From: JAJXZP01 sp963787185
GTDB lineage: Bacteria; Spirochaetota; Spirochaetia; Treponematales; Rectinemataceae
Direction: 5' to 3'
Assembly (NCBI GenBank): GCA_963787185.1
Contig: CAWBCC010000011.1
Span: forward strand, 1-64,000
Length of the DNA stretch: 64,000 nucleotides
Below, one piece after another: positions 7,131 to 16,594 of this stretch (its first letter is position 1; each line of letters starts with the position of its first letter). Under the pieces are notes generated by a model. That model worked only from the letters and a program-made list of their open reading frames with translations. It was not told the origin of the DNA and made no database searches. Both the position numbers and the translations under genes were made by a program.

Positions 7131-8417
7131 TTATCCTGAAATTTCTGCGAGCCGTTTCGCCAAAAAGCGGCGTTCCGGTTCCTGACGGGCGAGCTCGAGG
7201 GCGCGGCGATAGGCCCTCATTGCCTCCGAAGAACGCCCCAGCCTTCGATTGAGGTCCGCGCGCGCGGCCTGCGCGGGAAGGTAGCCCGCAAGCTCGCCTC
7301 GGTAGAGCAGTGCATCGACGAGGGCCAGTCCCGCCTCCGGCCCATCCCGCATCGCCACGGCGATCGCTCTGTTGAGCTCTACGACCGGCGTGGGCGTCTT
7401 CTCCAGCAGCATGTCGTAGAGGCGAACGATCTGGACCCAGTCCGTCGCTTCCACCGACCCTGCCGCGGCATGGACGGCTGCTATGGCTGCCTGGAGCGTA
7501 TAGGACCCGAACCGTCCCGACTGGAGGGCGCGGGCCACGAGGCCGACTCCCTCCCTGATCCGCTCCCCATCCCAGAGCGACCTGTCCTGCTGTTCGAGCG
7601 GGACCGGGTCACCGTCGGCATCGGTGCGCGCGGGCCGACGGGATTCGTGCAGAAGGATCAGCGCGAGCAGGCCGATCGCTTCCGGCTCGGGGAGAAGGTC
7701 CACGAGGAGGCGAGACAGGGACAGGGCCTCCTCGGCGAGGTCCCGTCGAACGAGCGTCTCTCCCGCCGTGGCGACATAGCCCTCGTTGTAGACGAGATAC
7801 ACGACTTGGAGAGCGGGCTCCAGGCGTTTTCCGAGCTCGGTGCGCGAGGGAATCTCGTAGGGGATTCGCTCGGCGCGGATTCGTTCCTTGGCACGAGAGA
7901 TGCGTCTCTTCATGGCCTCGGGAGCGACGAGAAAGGCGCGCGCGATCTCTTCGGTGGTGAGGCCACAGACCTCGCGGAGCGCGAGGGCAATCCGGGCGTC
8001 CTGCGGCAGCAAGGGGTGGCAGCAGGTGAAGATGAGCCTGAGCTGATCGTCCTGGATAGTTTCGTCGTCCGACGCCTCGCTCTCCGCGGAAGACTCACTG
8101 TAGTCCCGGGCCGCCGCGGCCAGAGCCATAGCGTCGCGACCTCGTCGTCGAATGGCGTCGATGCCCTTGAATCTGCCGACCGACACGAGCCAGGCCCGGG
8201 GATTCCGAGGCAGGCCGTAGCGCGGCCACTGCTCCAAGGCGGCCTGGAATGCCTCCTGGAGGGCCTCCTCGGCCGTGTCGAAGTCGCCGAGAAGGCGTAT
8301 TAGCGTCGCCAGGACTCTTCGCGACTCGTCGCGATAGAGATCGGCGATCTGTTCGCTCAATGCCCGCGTCGAATCCACTTTTCGTACCCGGCTCAAAGAT
8401 ACTGCGCGGCCTTGCAT
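7131..8417 (-). CDS. ECF42-type RNA polymerase sigma factor with C-terminal extension
   Basis: This 428-aa protein has sigma region 2 (DTAEEALQEAFQAALEQW, then NPRAWLVSVGRFKGIDAIRR) and sigma region 4 (EVCGLTTEEIARAFLVAPEAMKRRISRAKERI) in the first 190 residues. A long TPR-like C-terminal domain of about 230 residues, the DUF6596 type, follows. It has motifs such as YNEGY and VELNRAIAVAM. In this group the extension replaces a separate anti-sigma factor and modulates activity. The downstream DGPF protein fits the group's usual context. The ATG used has no strong ribosome site; a GTG at about 8378 is an alternative start. Confidence 0.88.
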   Translation of the reverse strand: MQGRAVSLSRVRKVDSTRALSEQIADLYRDESRRVLATLIRLLGDFDTAEEALQEAFQAALEQWPRYGLPRNPRAWLVSVGRFKGIDAIRRRGRDAMALAAAARDYSESSAESEASDDETIQDDQLRLIFTCCHPLLPQDARIALALREVCGLTTEEIARAFLVAPEAMKRRISRAKERIRAERIPYEIPSRTELGKRLEPALQVVYLVYNEGYVATAGETLVRRDLAEEALSLSRLLVDLLPEPEAIGLLALILLHESRRPARTDADGDPVPLEQQDRSLWDGERIREGVGLVARALQSGRFGSYTLQAAIAAVHAAAGSVEATDWVQIVRLYDMLLEKTPTPVVELNRAIAVAMRDGPEAGLALVDALLYRGELAGYLPAQAARADLNRRLGRSSEAMRAYRRALELARQEPERRFLAKRLAEISG

Positions 8418-8578
8418 GCGACTATCATGTCGACGCCAAAACCGCGGCGACCGACGGCGACAACACTCTATCCTCTTGATGCCCGGCTTGTTGGCACCAT
8501 CGGGGGGCTCTCCGCGGGGTCAGGCTCCGAGCTGGACTTCGGCCGGAGCGGGGTGCATAATGGGACAAGGATAGGACC

Positions 8579-9784
8579 GTGGTCATCGTCATCCCGTTCG
8601 CCGGCGCGGCCGCCGTTGCCTCTCTCTTTGCCTGGCTCTTCTCGCTCGAGGGCACGAAGGGCCTTGGAGAATGGGGCTGGGACAAGGTCTACGTGGCCGT
8701 TGCCGGCCTCGGCCTGCTCCCCCTCGTCCTTGCCCTCGGCACGCTGCCGAAGTTCGGGACCGGGTTCCCGTGGCCGTCCGCGGCGTTGGCCATCGCGGCC
8801 ACGGCCGCGAGCTCCCTCGCCTTCGGAGCATCCGCCGCGATCTTCGGCTTCATCGTCTCGAAGTCCCATGCCCTTGCGCAGCCCCTGCGCCGACCGAGGC
8901 TCGTCGACCCGGGAAAGGGTCTCGTCCCCGCGGAGGCAGGCACGCTTCGCCTGGCCCTCTCCGCCGACCCGCATTGGGGCGCGGACACGGCCAACGGTCC
9001 CGCTCGCCTCGCCATCCTGAAGGGCGTCGCCGCCGAGAGGCCGGCCCGCGATGCATTCTTCATCCTCGGGGACAATACCGAGTTGGGCATGGAGGACGGC
9101 CAGTGGGCCGAGGAGGCGAGGGATCTCGCCGCCAACCTCGGGACGCTTGCGGTCCGCCCCCTCCTCGGGAACCACGACGCCGCGATCGACGGGCAATATC
9201 ATTACCGGGCATACTTCTTTCCGAAGGGCCTCACGACGGATTCGGGCAGTCCATATTGGTACTCGATCGACGCGGGATGCGCGCGCCTGGTCGTCCTCGA
9301 TCTCCTCTGGGGCGCCGAGGACTTCACCGCTTCCAAGCGGGCCTGGCTCGAGAGGACCCTGGCCGCGACACCCGAAGACAGGCGCATCATCGTCCTCTCG
9401 CACTGCTTCTTCGTGAGTTCGGGCTACGTCTACGGCCGGAAGCCCTGGTTCGACCATTACGGAACCATAGGCGTCGTGGCTCCAATCTTGGAAAAACACG
9501 AGGTCGACCTCGTCGTCCAGGGCCACAATCACTACATGGAGTTCCTCGAATGCAACGGGATCGCCTACGCGACGATCGGCTCCATGGGCGCCAAGCCGGA
9601 CCCGGAGCCTACCCACGTCTCGCCTTGGTCGAAGTGGCTGCTCCGCGACACCTGGGGCTGGCTCGACCTCGACGTCACGGTCGCCGGCATCTCCCTCGTT
9701 TTCAGGGACTGCTCAGGGAAGACCGTCCACGAGGAGGCGGTCCCGGCAAGGTATCGAAAACGGAGTCCGATAAATCCGGCCTGA
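8579..9784 (+). CDS. Membrane-anchored calcineurin-like metallophosphoesterase
   Basis: This 401-aa protein has about three N-terminal membrane helices (residues 1-105) followed by a metallophosphoesterase domain. Metal-ligand motifs occur in the canonical order: ADPHWG (D-x-H), GDNTE, GNHDA, SHCFF and GHNHYME. The start is a GTG with AGGATAGGA upstream. The substrate cannot be read from the sequence; phosphodiesters or lipid-linked phosphates at the membrane face are possible. It is divergent from the ECF42 gene and has no obvious operon partner. Confidence 0.86.
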   Translation: MVIVIPFAGAAAVASLFAWLFSLEGTKGLGEWGWDKVYVAVAGLGLLPLVLALGTLPKFGTGFPWPSAALAIAATAASSLAFGASAAIFGFIVSKSHALAQPLRRPRLVDPGKGLVPAEAGTLRLALSADPHWGADTANGPARLAILKGVAAERPARDAFFILGDNTELGMEDGQWAEEARDLAANLGTLAVRPLLGNHDAAIDGQYHYRAYFFPKGLTTDSGSPYWYSIDAGCARLVVLDLLWGAEDFTASKRAWLERTLAATPEDRRIIVLSHCFFVSSGYVYGRKPWFDHYGTIGVVAPILEKHEVDLVVQGHNHYMEFLECNGIAYATIGSMGAKPDPEPTHVSPWSKWLLRDTWGWLDLDVTVAGISLVFRDCSGKTVHEEAVPARYRKRSPINPA

Positions 9785-9841
9785 CGCCATTTTTTTACGC
9801 AACTTTGACGAAGGATAGCCGCCGATCTCGGCTATAGTACA

Positions 9842-10015
9842 CCAGCAGGCTGTTGAAATACTCGAAGCATTCCAACCGCGACTATCGTCGCGACGCCTGC
9901 TTTGCAATTGCTCGCGCGAGCCTTGCTCGCGAAAGACCTAAGGTTTTCTGCGCAATTGCGAGTTTCAAGGTAGTTTTGAAAAAGGCTCCGTAGCCTTTTT
10001 CAAAACCCTGCTAGG
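9842..10015. repeat. Structured MITE-like repeat with terminal inverted repeats
   Basis: This is a roughly 174-bp non-coding element. Its left end CCAGCAGGCTGTTGAAA (9842-9858) resembles the reverse complement of its right end, CCTAGCAGGGTTTTGAAA. Inside are a GCGAGCA/TGCTCGC-type hairpin region and two copies of GCAATTGC. At the right end lies a perfect 15-bp stem (9973-9987 with 9992-10006) closed by the tetraloop CCGT. No coding frame is present. The right end abuts the ribosome site of the MFS gene. Mobility and copy number cannot be judged from one copy. Confidence 0.55.
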
Positions 10016-10022
10016 AGGCACC

Positions 10023-11282
10023 ATGACGGCAGCTGCCCCGGGTGAAAGAGCGTCCGGCGCGAGAGAACTGTCTCCCATCGCCCTGCTCGCGATCCTCGGC
10101 GGACTGAATCTTTTCAACTATTTCGATCGATACATCCTCTCGGCCGTACTTCCCTACATCCAGTCGGATTTCAGACTCGGGTACGGCGACGCCGGCAGGA
10201 TCAATACCGCTTTCATGATCGGCTACTTCGTCACTTCGCCGCTATTCGGGTACTTCGGCGACCGGGGAAGCCGCAAGTGGCTGATCGCGATCGGCATCTT
10301 CGTATGGAGCGCGGGCACGGTGCTTTCGGGCTTCGCCCCCGTTTTCGCGCTCCTCATGCTGTTCCGGATCTTCGTCGGCGTGGGCGAGGCGAGCTACGCG
10401 AGCATCAGCCCGAGCCTGATCGGCGATTCCTACGACGCGAAGCGGCGCAACATGGCCATGACGATTTTCTACACCGCCATACCCATCGGCGCCGCCCTCG
10501 GCAACATTCTCGGGGGCGTGATAGCCGCGCGAGCGGGCTGGCGCGTGGCCTTCTTCTGGGCGGGCGCGCCCGGACTCGCCCTCGCCTTCTGCCTGCTTCC
10601 TTTCAAGGACACACCCCACAGCCGCGAGGCTCTCGCGGGCAGTTCCCCCTCCGGGGACCGGGTCACGCCCGCCTCGGTCTTCCGGCTCTTCCGCCTGCCG
10701 AACTACACTCTGACCATCGCCGGATACGCGGCCTACACCTTCGTGGTCGGCGCCTTCGCGGTCTGGGGTCCCTCCTATCTCCACAAGATCAACGGCCTCG
10801 GCCAGGAGGCGGCTGCGACCTTCTTCGGCGCCGTGCTGGTCGTCTGCGGTCTGGTAAGTACGCTCGTCGGAGGCCTCATCGCGACGGCCTGGCAGCGAAG
10901 AACGCGGAGCGGGTACGCGCTCATGCTCGCCCTCTCCGTGGCCCTGGCGGTGCCCACTTCGCTTGTGGCCTTCTTCTCGAGGAATCTCGCCCTGTCTATG
11001 TCCGCCTTCGGCCTGTCCATGTTCTTCCTCTTCCTCTCGACGGGGCCGGTGAATACGCTCATCGTCGAGACGGTGCCGGGAGAGCTGCGCGCCAGCGCCA
11101 TGGCGCTCTCGATCTTCGCCATCCACCTTTTCGGCGACATGTGGTCGCCCGAGATCGTCGGCCGGATCAGCGACTACTACGGCAGCCTGCGGAAAGGCGT
11201 GCTCATCCTCCCGATGGTTCTCGTCCTCGCGGCCGCGGCTTGGGGGGCCCTCGCGGCGAGAATGCGCCGGGACAGGCCGTGA
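10023..11282 (+). CDS. MFS transporter, spinster-like
   Basis: This 419-aa major facilitator protein has 12 predicted membrane helices. The family motif A lies between TM2 and TM3 (GYFGDRGSRKWL), and NYFDRYIL in TM1 is typical of the spinster/sugar-phosphate-like branch. The ATG has a strong TAGGAGG site that lies immediately 3' of the hairpin of the repeat at 9842-10015. The gene converges on the acyl-CoA synthetase gene. The substrate is unknown; organic anions or lipids are typical for the family. Confidence 0.88.
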   Translation: MTAAAPGERASGARELSPIALLAILGGLNLFNYFDRYILSAVLPYIQSDFRLGYGDAGRINTAFMIGYFVTSPLFGYFGDRGSRKWLIAIGIFVWSAGTVLSGFAPVFALLMLFRIFVGVGEASYASISPSLIGDSYDAKRRNMAMTIFYTAIPIGAALGNILGGVIAARAGWRVAFFWAGAPGLALAFCLLPFKDTPHSREALAGSSPSGDRVTPASVFRLFRLPNYTLTIAGYAAYTFVVGAFAVWGPSYLHKINGLGQEAAATFFGAVLVVCGLVSTLVGGLIATAWQRRTRSGYALMLALSVALAVPTSLVAFFSRNLALSMSAFGLSMFFLFLSTGPVNTLIVETVPGELRASAMALSIFAIHLFGDMWSPEIVGRISDYYGSLRKGVLILPMVLVLAAAAWGALAARMRRDRP

Positions 11283-11334
11283 AGGGTTCCGGACTGCGGC
11301 GGCCCGCCCTGCGATGTCTTGGAAATGTCCGACG

Positions 11335-11369
11335 TAAAAAAGGGGCCGCCCTTTTTGGACAGCCCCTTT
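11335..11369 (-). terminator. Rho-independent terminator of the XRE-cupin/acyl-CoA synthetase operon
   Basis: Read on the minus strand, an 8-bp stem AAAGGGGC / GCCCCTTT (11369-11362 with 11346-11339) is followed directly by a run of Ts (11341-11336). It begins about 20 bp past the synthetase stop. On the plus strand there is only a short T tract, so it favours the minus-strand operon. Confidence 0.78.
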
Positions 11370-11388
11370 ATCGTGGCAGGTATCGGTA

Positions 11389-13041
11389 TCAGCTCTTCCC
11401 GCCCCTGATCTCCACGCGCCTGATTTTGCCGGAAATGGTCTTGGGCAGCTCGCCCACGAACTCCACCACCCGCGGGTACTTGTAGGGAGCAGTCACCTTC
11501 TTCACGTGCTCCTGGAGCTCGACCTTCAGGTTGTCGCTGGGGACCCAGCCCTTGGCCAGCACGACGGTCGCCTTGACGATCTGACCGCGGTCGGGATCGG
11601 GCACCGCGGTGATGGCGCACTCGAGCACGGCGGGGTGCTCGAGCATGGCGCTCTCCACCTCGAAGGGACCTATGCGGTAGCCCGAGCTCTTTATGACATC
11701 GTCTGCGCGGCCGATGAACCAGTAGTAGCCGTCCTCGTCGCGGTAGGCCATGTCTCCGGTGTAGTACACGTCGTCGTGCCAGACCGAGTCGGTCAGGGCC
11801 TGGTCGCGATAGTAACCGCCGAACATGCCCACGGGCCGCCTGACTCCGGTCCGGACCACGATCTGCCCCTCCTCGCCCGCCTCGCAGGACCGGCCGTCCT
11901 CGTCGACGATGTCTATGTCGTAACCCGGCGTGGGCTTGCCCATCGAACCGGGCTTGGGCTCCATCCACGGGAAGGTGGCGACCACGACGGTGAGCTCGGT
12001 CTGCCCGTAGCCTTCGCGGAGCGATATGCCCGTCTCCTCCTTGAAGCGGCTGTAGACCTCGGGATTGAGGGGCTCGCCTGCGACCGCGCAGTACTCGAGC
12101 TTGGAGAAATCGTAGCTGCGCAGGTCCTCCTTGATGAAGAAGCGGTAGATGGTGGGCGGTGCGCAGAACGAGGTGACGCCGTGCTTCGCCAGGACGGTCA
12201 GCAAGTCCTTGGGCACGAAGCGGTCGTAATCGTAGACGAAGACCGCGCACTCCGAGAGCCACTGGCCGTAGATCTTGCCCCAGACGGCCTTGGCCCAGCC
12301 CGTGTCGGAGACGGTGAGATGGAGGCCGCCCTTCTTGACGTTCTGCCAGTATTTCGCCGTGAGGATGTGGCCGAGCGGATAGGTGAAGTCGTGCCTGACC
12401 ATCTTGGGCATGCCCGTCGTGCCCGAGGTGAAGTACAGGAGCATGATGTCATCGTTCCGGCTCCCTCGGTCGCCGCCGGGCCGGACGAATTTCTCCGAGG
12501 CCTTTTCGACGCCGGAGCTGAAGTCGAGCCAGCCCTCGCGCGTGACGCCCAGCGCGGCCTTCGCTACGAGTGTAGGCGAGAGCGGCTGCGCCTCGTCGAC
12601 CCGGGCCTGGACCTCGGCGTCGCCCACGGTCACGATCATCTTGATGTCGGCGGCCTTGTTGCGGTAGACGATGTCCTTGGTCGTGAGGAGGTGGGTCGCG
12701 GGAATGGCGATGGCGCCCAACTTGTGCAGGGCGAGAATGGAGAACCAGAACTCGTAGCGCCGCTTCAGGACGAGCATGACCGGATCGCCCTTGCCGATCC
12801 CGGCAGCGGCGAAAAAGTTGGCGGTCTTGTCGCTCCAGGTCTTGAGCTGGGCGTAGGTGAAGGTGGCCTCTCCGCCCTTTTCGTCGCACCAGACCAGGGC
12901 GGGCGCGTCGGGCGTCCGACGCGCGAGCTCGTCCATGACGTCGTAGGCAAAATTGAAGTTCTCGGGCACCGAGACGCGGTAGCCCTCGACGAAATCCTCG
13001 TACGACGAATAATCCAGACGCGATACATATTTTTCGAGCAT
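11389..13041 (-). CDS. AMP-forming acyl-CoA synthetase (ACSM-like)
   Basis: This 550-aa ligase activates a carboxylic acid with ATP and couples it to CoA. The P-loop (YFTSGTTGMPKMV), YGQTE, the hinge region (YTGDMAYRDEDG and GRADDVIKSSGYRIG) and the C-terminal catalytic lysine (PKTISGKIRR) are all present. The overall sequence is closest to the medium-chain/aromatic ACSM group rather than acetyl-CoA synthetase. It lies 10 bp after the XRE-cupin gene in one operon that ends at the terminator beyond 11389. The substrate is unknown. Confidence 0.92.
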   Translation of the reverse strand: MLEKYVSRLDYSSYEDFVEGYRVSVPENFNFAYDVMDELARRTPDAPALVWCDEKGGEATFTYAQLKTWSDKTANFFAAAGIGKGDPVMLVLKRRYEFWFSILALHKLGAIAIPATHLLTTKDIVYRNKAADIKMIVTVGDAEVQARVDEAQPLSPTLVAKAALGVTREGWLDFSSGVEKASEKFVRPGGDRGSRNDDIMLLYFTSGTTGMPKMVRHDFTYPLGHILTAKYWQNVKKGGLHLTVSDTGWAKAVWGKIYGQWLSECAVFVYDYDRFVPKDLLTVLAKHGVTSFCAPPTIYRFFIKEDLRSYDFSKLEYCAVAGEPLNPEVYSRFKEETGISLREGYGQTELTVVVATFPWMEPKPGSMGKPTPGYDIDIVDEDGRSCEAGEEGQIVVRTGVRRPVGMFGGYYRDQALTDSVWHDDVYYTGDMAYRDEDGYYWFIGRADDVIKSSGYRIGPFEVESAMLEHPAVLECAITAVPDPDRGQIVKATVVLAKGWVPSDNLKVELQEHVKKVTAPYKYPRVVEFVGELPKTISGKIRRVEIRGGKS

Positions 13042-13051
13042 CGTCGAACCC

Positions 13052-13606
13052 CTATAGGATTATTGCCAGGAAGCGCGCGGTTCGGCCCCCCAGGGCTTTC
13101 ATGCCGTGCGCCGCGCCCGAATCGAAGAAGATGGAGTCGCCCTCTTCCAGGACGAGCTCGCGGCCGTCGATGAGGAGCAGCAGCCTTCCTTCGAGCACAT
13201 AGTTGAACTCCTGCCCCGGATGCGCGTTCACGGGCACCGGTGCGCCCTCCGGCGCTGGCTCTGCGGTCACGAGAAAGGGCTCCGCCTTCTTGTGGATGAA
13301 GTTGAAGGCGAGGCTGTGGTAGCCGTAGGGCGTCCGCCGCTCGACCTCCACCCCCCTGCCCTTGCGCACCAGACAGTACTTGTGCAGCCTGGGGGCCTCG
13401 CCCGTGAGAATCTCGGTGAGGTCGATCTTGAAGAAGGCGGCCACCTCGTAAAGCACGCCTATCGGGATGTCCACGCTCCCCGACTCGTAGCCGCGATAGG
13501 TCTCCGCGGGCAGGCCTACGCCCTTCGCGAGACTCTCCAGGGATATTCCGGCTATTCCCCTGAGTTCCTTGATCCGTTCGGCTATCTCCGCCACCTGTCC
13601 GCTCAC
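13052..13606 (-). CDS. XRE-family regulator with C-terminal cupin domain
   Basis: This 184-aa protein joins an N-terminal XRE helix-turn-helix (residues 6-62, GISLESLAKGVGLPAETYRGYESG) to a cupin sensor domain (residues 95-184, HPGQEFNYVLEGRLLLLIDG and GDSIFFDSGAAHGM). The start is GTG at 13606, with GGAAGGAGG upstream. The tight operon with an acyl-CoA synthetase suggests that the cupin senses the acid or acyl product and controls its own operon. This pair arrangement is common in anaerobes. Confidence 0.88.
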   Translation of the reverse strand: MSGQVAEIAERIKELRGIAGISLESLAKGVGLPAETYRGYESGSVDIPIGVLYEVAAFFKIDLTEILTGEAPRLHKYCLVRKGRGVEVERRTPYGYHSLAFNFIHKKAEPFLVTAEPAPEGAPVPVNAHPGQEFNYVLEGRLLLLIDGRELVLEEGDSIFFDSGAAHGMKALGGRTARFLAIIL

Positions 13607-13810
13607 GGGGCCCTCCTTCCCGGCTCCGGCTTCGCCCGCCGGCCGAAATCCGATGATACGGGTTCGAACCGACCGGGGTCAATACGACGGGGATGGGATG
13701 ATCGAGCGGCCCGCGCCTCGAGAAGACCGTATGGAGTCCGCGCCCTCCGCCCCGAAGGCTCTAGCCATGGGGTCTGCAGTATTGTATTAACATTATCAAG
13801 GAGATCGTAA

Positions 13811-16570
13811 ATGCCGAAGTATAGGCCCCTGAATCCATACGCCCTGAAAACGATTCTCCTGGTGGACGACGAAGCCATCATTGCCTTGGGAGAGAAGTCG
13901 GAGCTCGAGAAGCGCGGCTACTCCGTGCTCACCGCGTACACCGGCGAAAAAGCCGTCGAGATGGCACGGTCCACGGCCGCGATAGACCTCATACTCATGG
14001 ACATCGATCTGGGCCCCGGGATGGACGGCTCTAATGCCGCCAAGGCCATACTCCAGAGGCGCGATATCCCCATCGTCTTCCTTTCCAGTCATAGAGAGCC
14101 CGAAGTGCTGGCTCTCACGGAAAAGATCACTTCCTACGGTTACGTGGTCAAGACCTCGGGCATCACGATCCTGGACGCTTCGATCAAGATGGCCTTCAAG
14201 CTCTTCAAGGCGAACAAAAGGGTCGAGCTGGAAAAGGAACACTTCCGGACCACGCTGAACTCGATCGGCGACGGTGTGATCGTGAGCGACTCCGCCGGAA
14301 ATGTCACCGAAATGAATCCCGTGGCCGAGCGTCTCACGGGTTGGAAGTCCGCGGAGGCCCGTGGCAGGCCGATCGGAGAAATCTTCAGCATCGTGAACGT
14401 CCACTCGCGGAAGCCGGTGGAGAATCCGATAGAGAAGGTCCTGGAGCAGGGCATGGTCGTCGGGCTGGCAAATCATACCCTGCTCGTCGCCAAGGACGGC
14501 CGCGAGCGTCAGATCGCCGATTCCGGCGCGCCCATCGCGACCGCCGATGGCGGCATCGCGGGCGTGGTGCTGGTATTCAGGGATGTCAGCGAAGAATACC
14601 GGATCAGGGAAGAGCTCCGCGAGAGCGAAGAGCGCTTCCGCCTGCTCTACGAGCGGGCTCCGATAGGATATCAGTCCCTCGACGAAGACGGCCGCATCAT
14701 CGAGGTGAACCCGATGTGGCTGGAGGCCCTCGGCTACACCAGGGAAGAGGTGATCGGCAGATGGTTCGGGGATTTTCTCGCGCCGGACTACGTCGAGACC
14801 TTCCGCCTGCGCTTCCCTCTGTTCAAGGCCGCCGGAAAGATCCATTCGGAATTCCAGATGGTCTGCAAAGACGGAAGCGTGAGGTTCATGGCCTTCGAGG
14901 GAAGGGTTGGCCGAGAGCCGGACGGAAGCTTCAGGCAGACACACTGCGTTCTCTACGACATCACCGAGCGCGCGCGCATCGAGGAATCCCTTCAGAAGCA
15001 GATCGTCGCGCTCTCGAAACCCCTGGACGATTCTTCCGAGACTCAGTTCTCGGATCTTTTCAGCATCGAAAGAATACAGCGGATTCAGGACGAGTTCGCC
15101 GAGGCGGCCGACGTGGCCTCGATCATTACCCACCCCGACGGAAGGCCTATCACGAAGCCGAGCCGATTCTGCCGTCTCTGCGCCGAGATCATCAGGAAAA
15201 CGGAGAAGGGACTGGAGAACTGCTACACGTCGGACGCGCATATCGGCGGCAGGAATCGCGAGGGGCCGGTCATTCGGCCCTGTCTCGGCTGCGGGCTCTG
15301 GGACGCGGGCGCGAGCATAAGCGTCGGCGGCAGGCACGTCGCCAACTGGCTCATCGGACAGATCAGGACTTCCTCCGAGGACGGAGCGCAATCGCTCGAC
15401 TATGCCGATACCATAGGCGTCGACAGGAAGGAATTCGCGGCGGCCCTGGCCGAAGTCCCCGTGATGTCCAAGGCACAATTCGAGAGCACGGCCCGCCTGC
15501 TCTTCATCCTCGCCAACGAGCTCTCCCAGGAAGCCTACCAGAACGTCCAGCAGGCGCGTTTCATATCCGACCGGAAACGCGCCGAAGAGGCATTGAAAGA
15601 GAGCGAAGAGCGTTACCGGTCGATCATCCGGACCTCCCTGGACGGCTTCTGGGTGGTGGATCCGAGCGGGACCATCCTGGACGCCAACGACGAATACTGC
15701 AGAATGTCGGGCTACCCCCGCGAGAGGCTTCTCTCCATGGGCATACACGAGCTCGATATTCTGGAAGCCGACCCTGAAGACGTGCAGAGACATATCTCCA
15801 AACTGCGGAGACGGGGATGGGACAGATTCGAGACCAGGCACCGGAAGGCGGACGGCGGCTCATTCGACGCCGAAGTCAGCGTCTATGTGCACAATGACCA
15901 GGGCGCGCACATAGCCTTCATCAGGGACATCAGCGAGCGCAGGAACAGCCAGGCCAAGATCGAAAGCCTCCTCAGGGAGAAGGAGCTGTTCCTGAAGGAA
16001 GTGCATCACCGCGTGAAAAACAATCTGAACGCCATGGGGAGCCTCCTGGCTATTCAAGCCGATAAGGCCGAGAGCAGCGCCGCCGCCGTTCTCGAAGACG
16101 CCCAGGTGCGGCTGCGGAGTATGGGGCTCCTGTACGAAAAACTCTATCGCTCCGACAACGTCGGCGAAATGTCCATCGGCGACTATCTGCCGGCGCTCGT
16201 CGAAGAGGTCGTGGGCATGTACCCCGATCGCCTCGGGGTGCGCGCCGAAACGATCGTGGATCGCTTCGATCTGCCCGTGGCGAAGCTGGCGACCCTCGGC
16301 ATCCTCGTCAACGAGCTCCTCACGAACGCCATGAAGCACGCGTTCGGGGACAGGCCCGAGGGCACGATCCGGGTCGGTGCGGTCGAGCGAGACGGACGCG
16401 CCATCGTCAGCGTGGAGGACGATGGGATAGGAATGCCGAAGGGGATGGGCCCGGCCTCTTCGTCGGGGCTCGGTCTGCGCCTCGCGGGCATGCTGGCGGA
16501 GCAGCTCGGCGGCTCCATGAGGATCGAGGCCGGCGAGGGGACCCGGATCGTAGTGGACTTCGGCCTCTAG
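13811..16570 (+). CDS. Hybrid receiver-PAS-PAS-PocR-PAS-HisKA_2 sensor kinase
   Basis: This is a 919-aa soluble signalling kinase with no membrane segment. The order is a receiver domain (about 13-128; acidic pair Asp19/Asp20, phospho-acceptor Asp64, Lys114), PAS (140-265), PAS (275-390), PocR sensory domain (408-575, with cysteines in FCRLC, NCYTS and RPCLGCG), PAS (600-720), HisKA_2 dimerisation with phospho-His in EVHHRVKNNL (about 732-733), then an HWE/HisKA_2-type ATPase (NELLTNAMKHAF, DDGIGMP). PocR domains bind small organic ligands and may hold a metal through their cysteines. The N-terminal receiver suggests it is itself a phosphorelay target. AAGGAG precedes the ATG. No cognate regulator is adjacent. 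Confidence 0.92.
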   Translation: MPKYRPLNPYALKTILLVDDEAIIALGEKSELEKRGYSVLTAYTGEKAVEMARSTAAIDLILMDIDLGPGMDGSNAAKAILQRRDIPIVFLSSHREPEVLALTEKITSYGYVVKTSGITILDASIKMAFKLFKANKRVELEKEHFRTTLNSIGDGVIVSDSAGNVTEMNPVAERLTGWKSAEARGRPIGEIFSIVNVHSRKPVENPIEKVLEQGMVVGLANHTLLVAKDGRERQIADSGAPIATADGGIAGVVLVFRDVSEEYRIREELRESEERFRLLYERAPIGYQSLDEDGRIIEVNPMWLEALGYTREEVIGRWFGDFLAPDYVETFRLRFPLFKAAGKIHSEFQMVCKDGSVRFMAFEGRVGREPDGSFRQTHCVLYDITERARIEESLQKQIVALSKPLDDSSETQFSDLFSIERIQRIQDEFAEAADVASIITHPDGRPITKPSRFCRLCAEIIRKTEKGLENCYTSDAHIGGRNREGPVIRPCLGCGLWDAGASISVGGRHVANWLIGQIRTSSEDGAQSLDYADTIGVDRKEFAAALAEVPVMSKAQFESTARLLFILANELSQEAYQNVQQARFISDRKRAEEALKESEERYRSIIRTSLDGFWVVDPSGTILDANDEYCRMSGYPRERLLSMGIHELDILEADPEDVQRHISKLRRRGWDRFETRHRKADGGSFDAEVSVYVHNDQGAHIAFIRDISERRNSQAKIESLLREKELFLKEVHHRVKNNLNAMGSLLAIQADKAESSAAAVLEDAQVRLRSMGLLYEKLYRSDNVGEMSIGDYLPALVEEVVGMYPDRLGVRAETIVDRFDLPVAKLATLGILVNELLTNAMKHAFGDRPEGTIRVGAVERDGRAIVSVEDDGIGMPKGMGPASSSGLGLRLAGMLAEQLGGSMRIEAGEGTRIVVDFGL

Positions 16571-16594
16571 CCCGGATGCGGCCTCGGCTCCGGG

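Noticed and set aside
8468..9616. A 382-codon minus-strand open frame opposite the metallophosphoesterase
   Set aside because: The plus-strand gene holds all five metal motifs; the antisense frame is low-complexity Arg/Glu/Gly.
13796..15841. A 681-codon minus-strand open frame opposite the hybrid kinase
   Set aside because: It mirrors the kinase codons and shows no domain; the plus-strand protein has eight recognisable domains or motifs.
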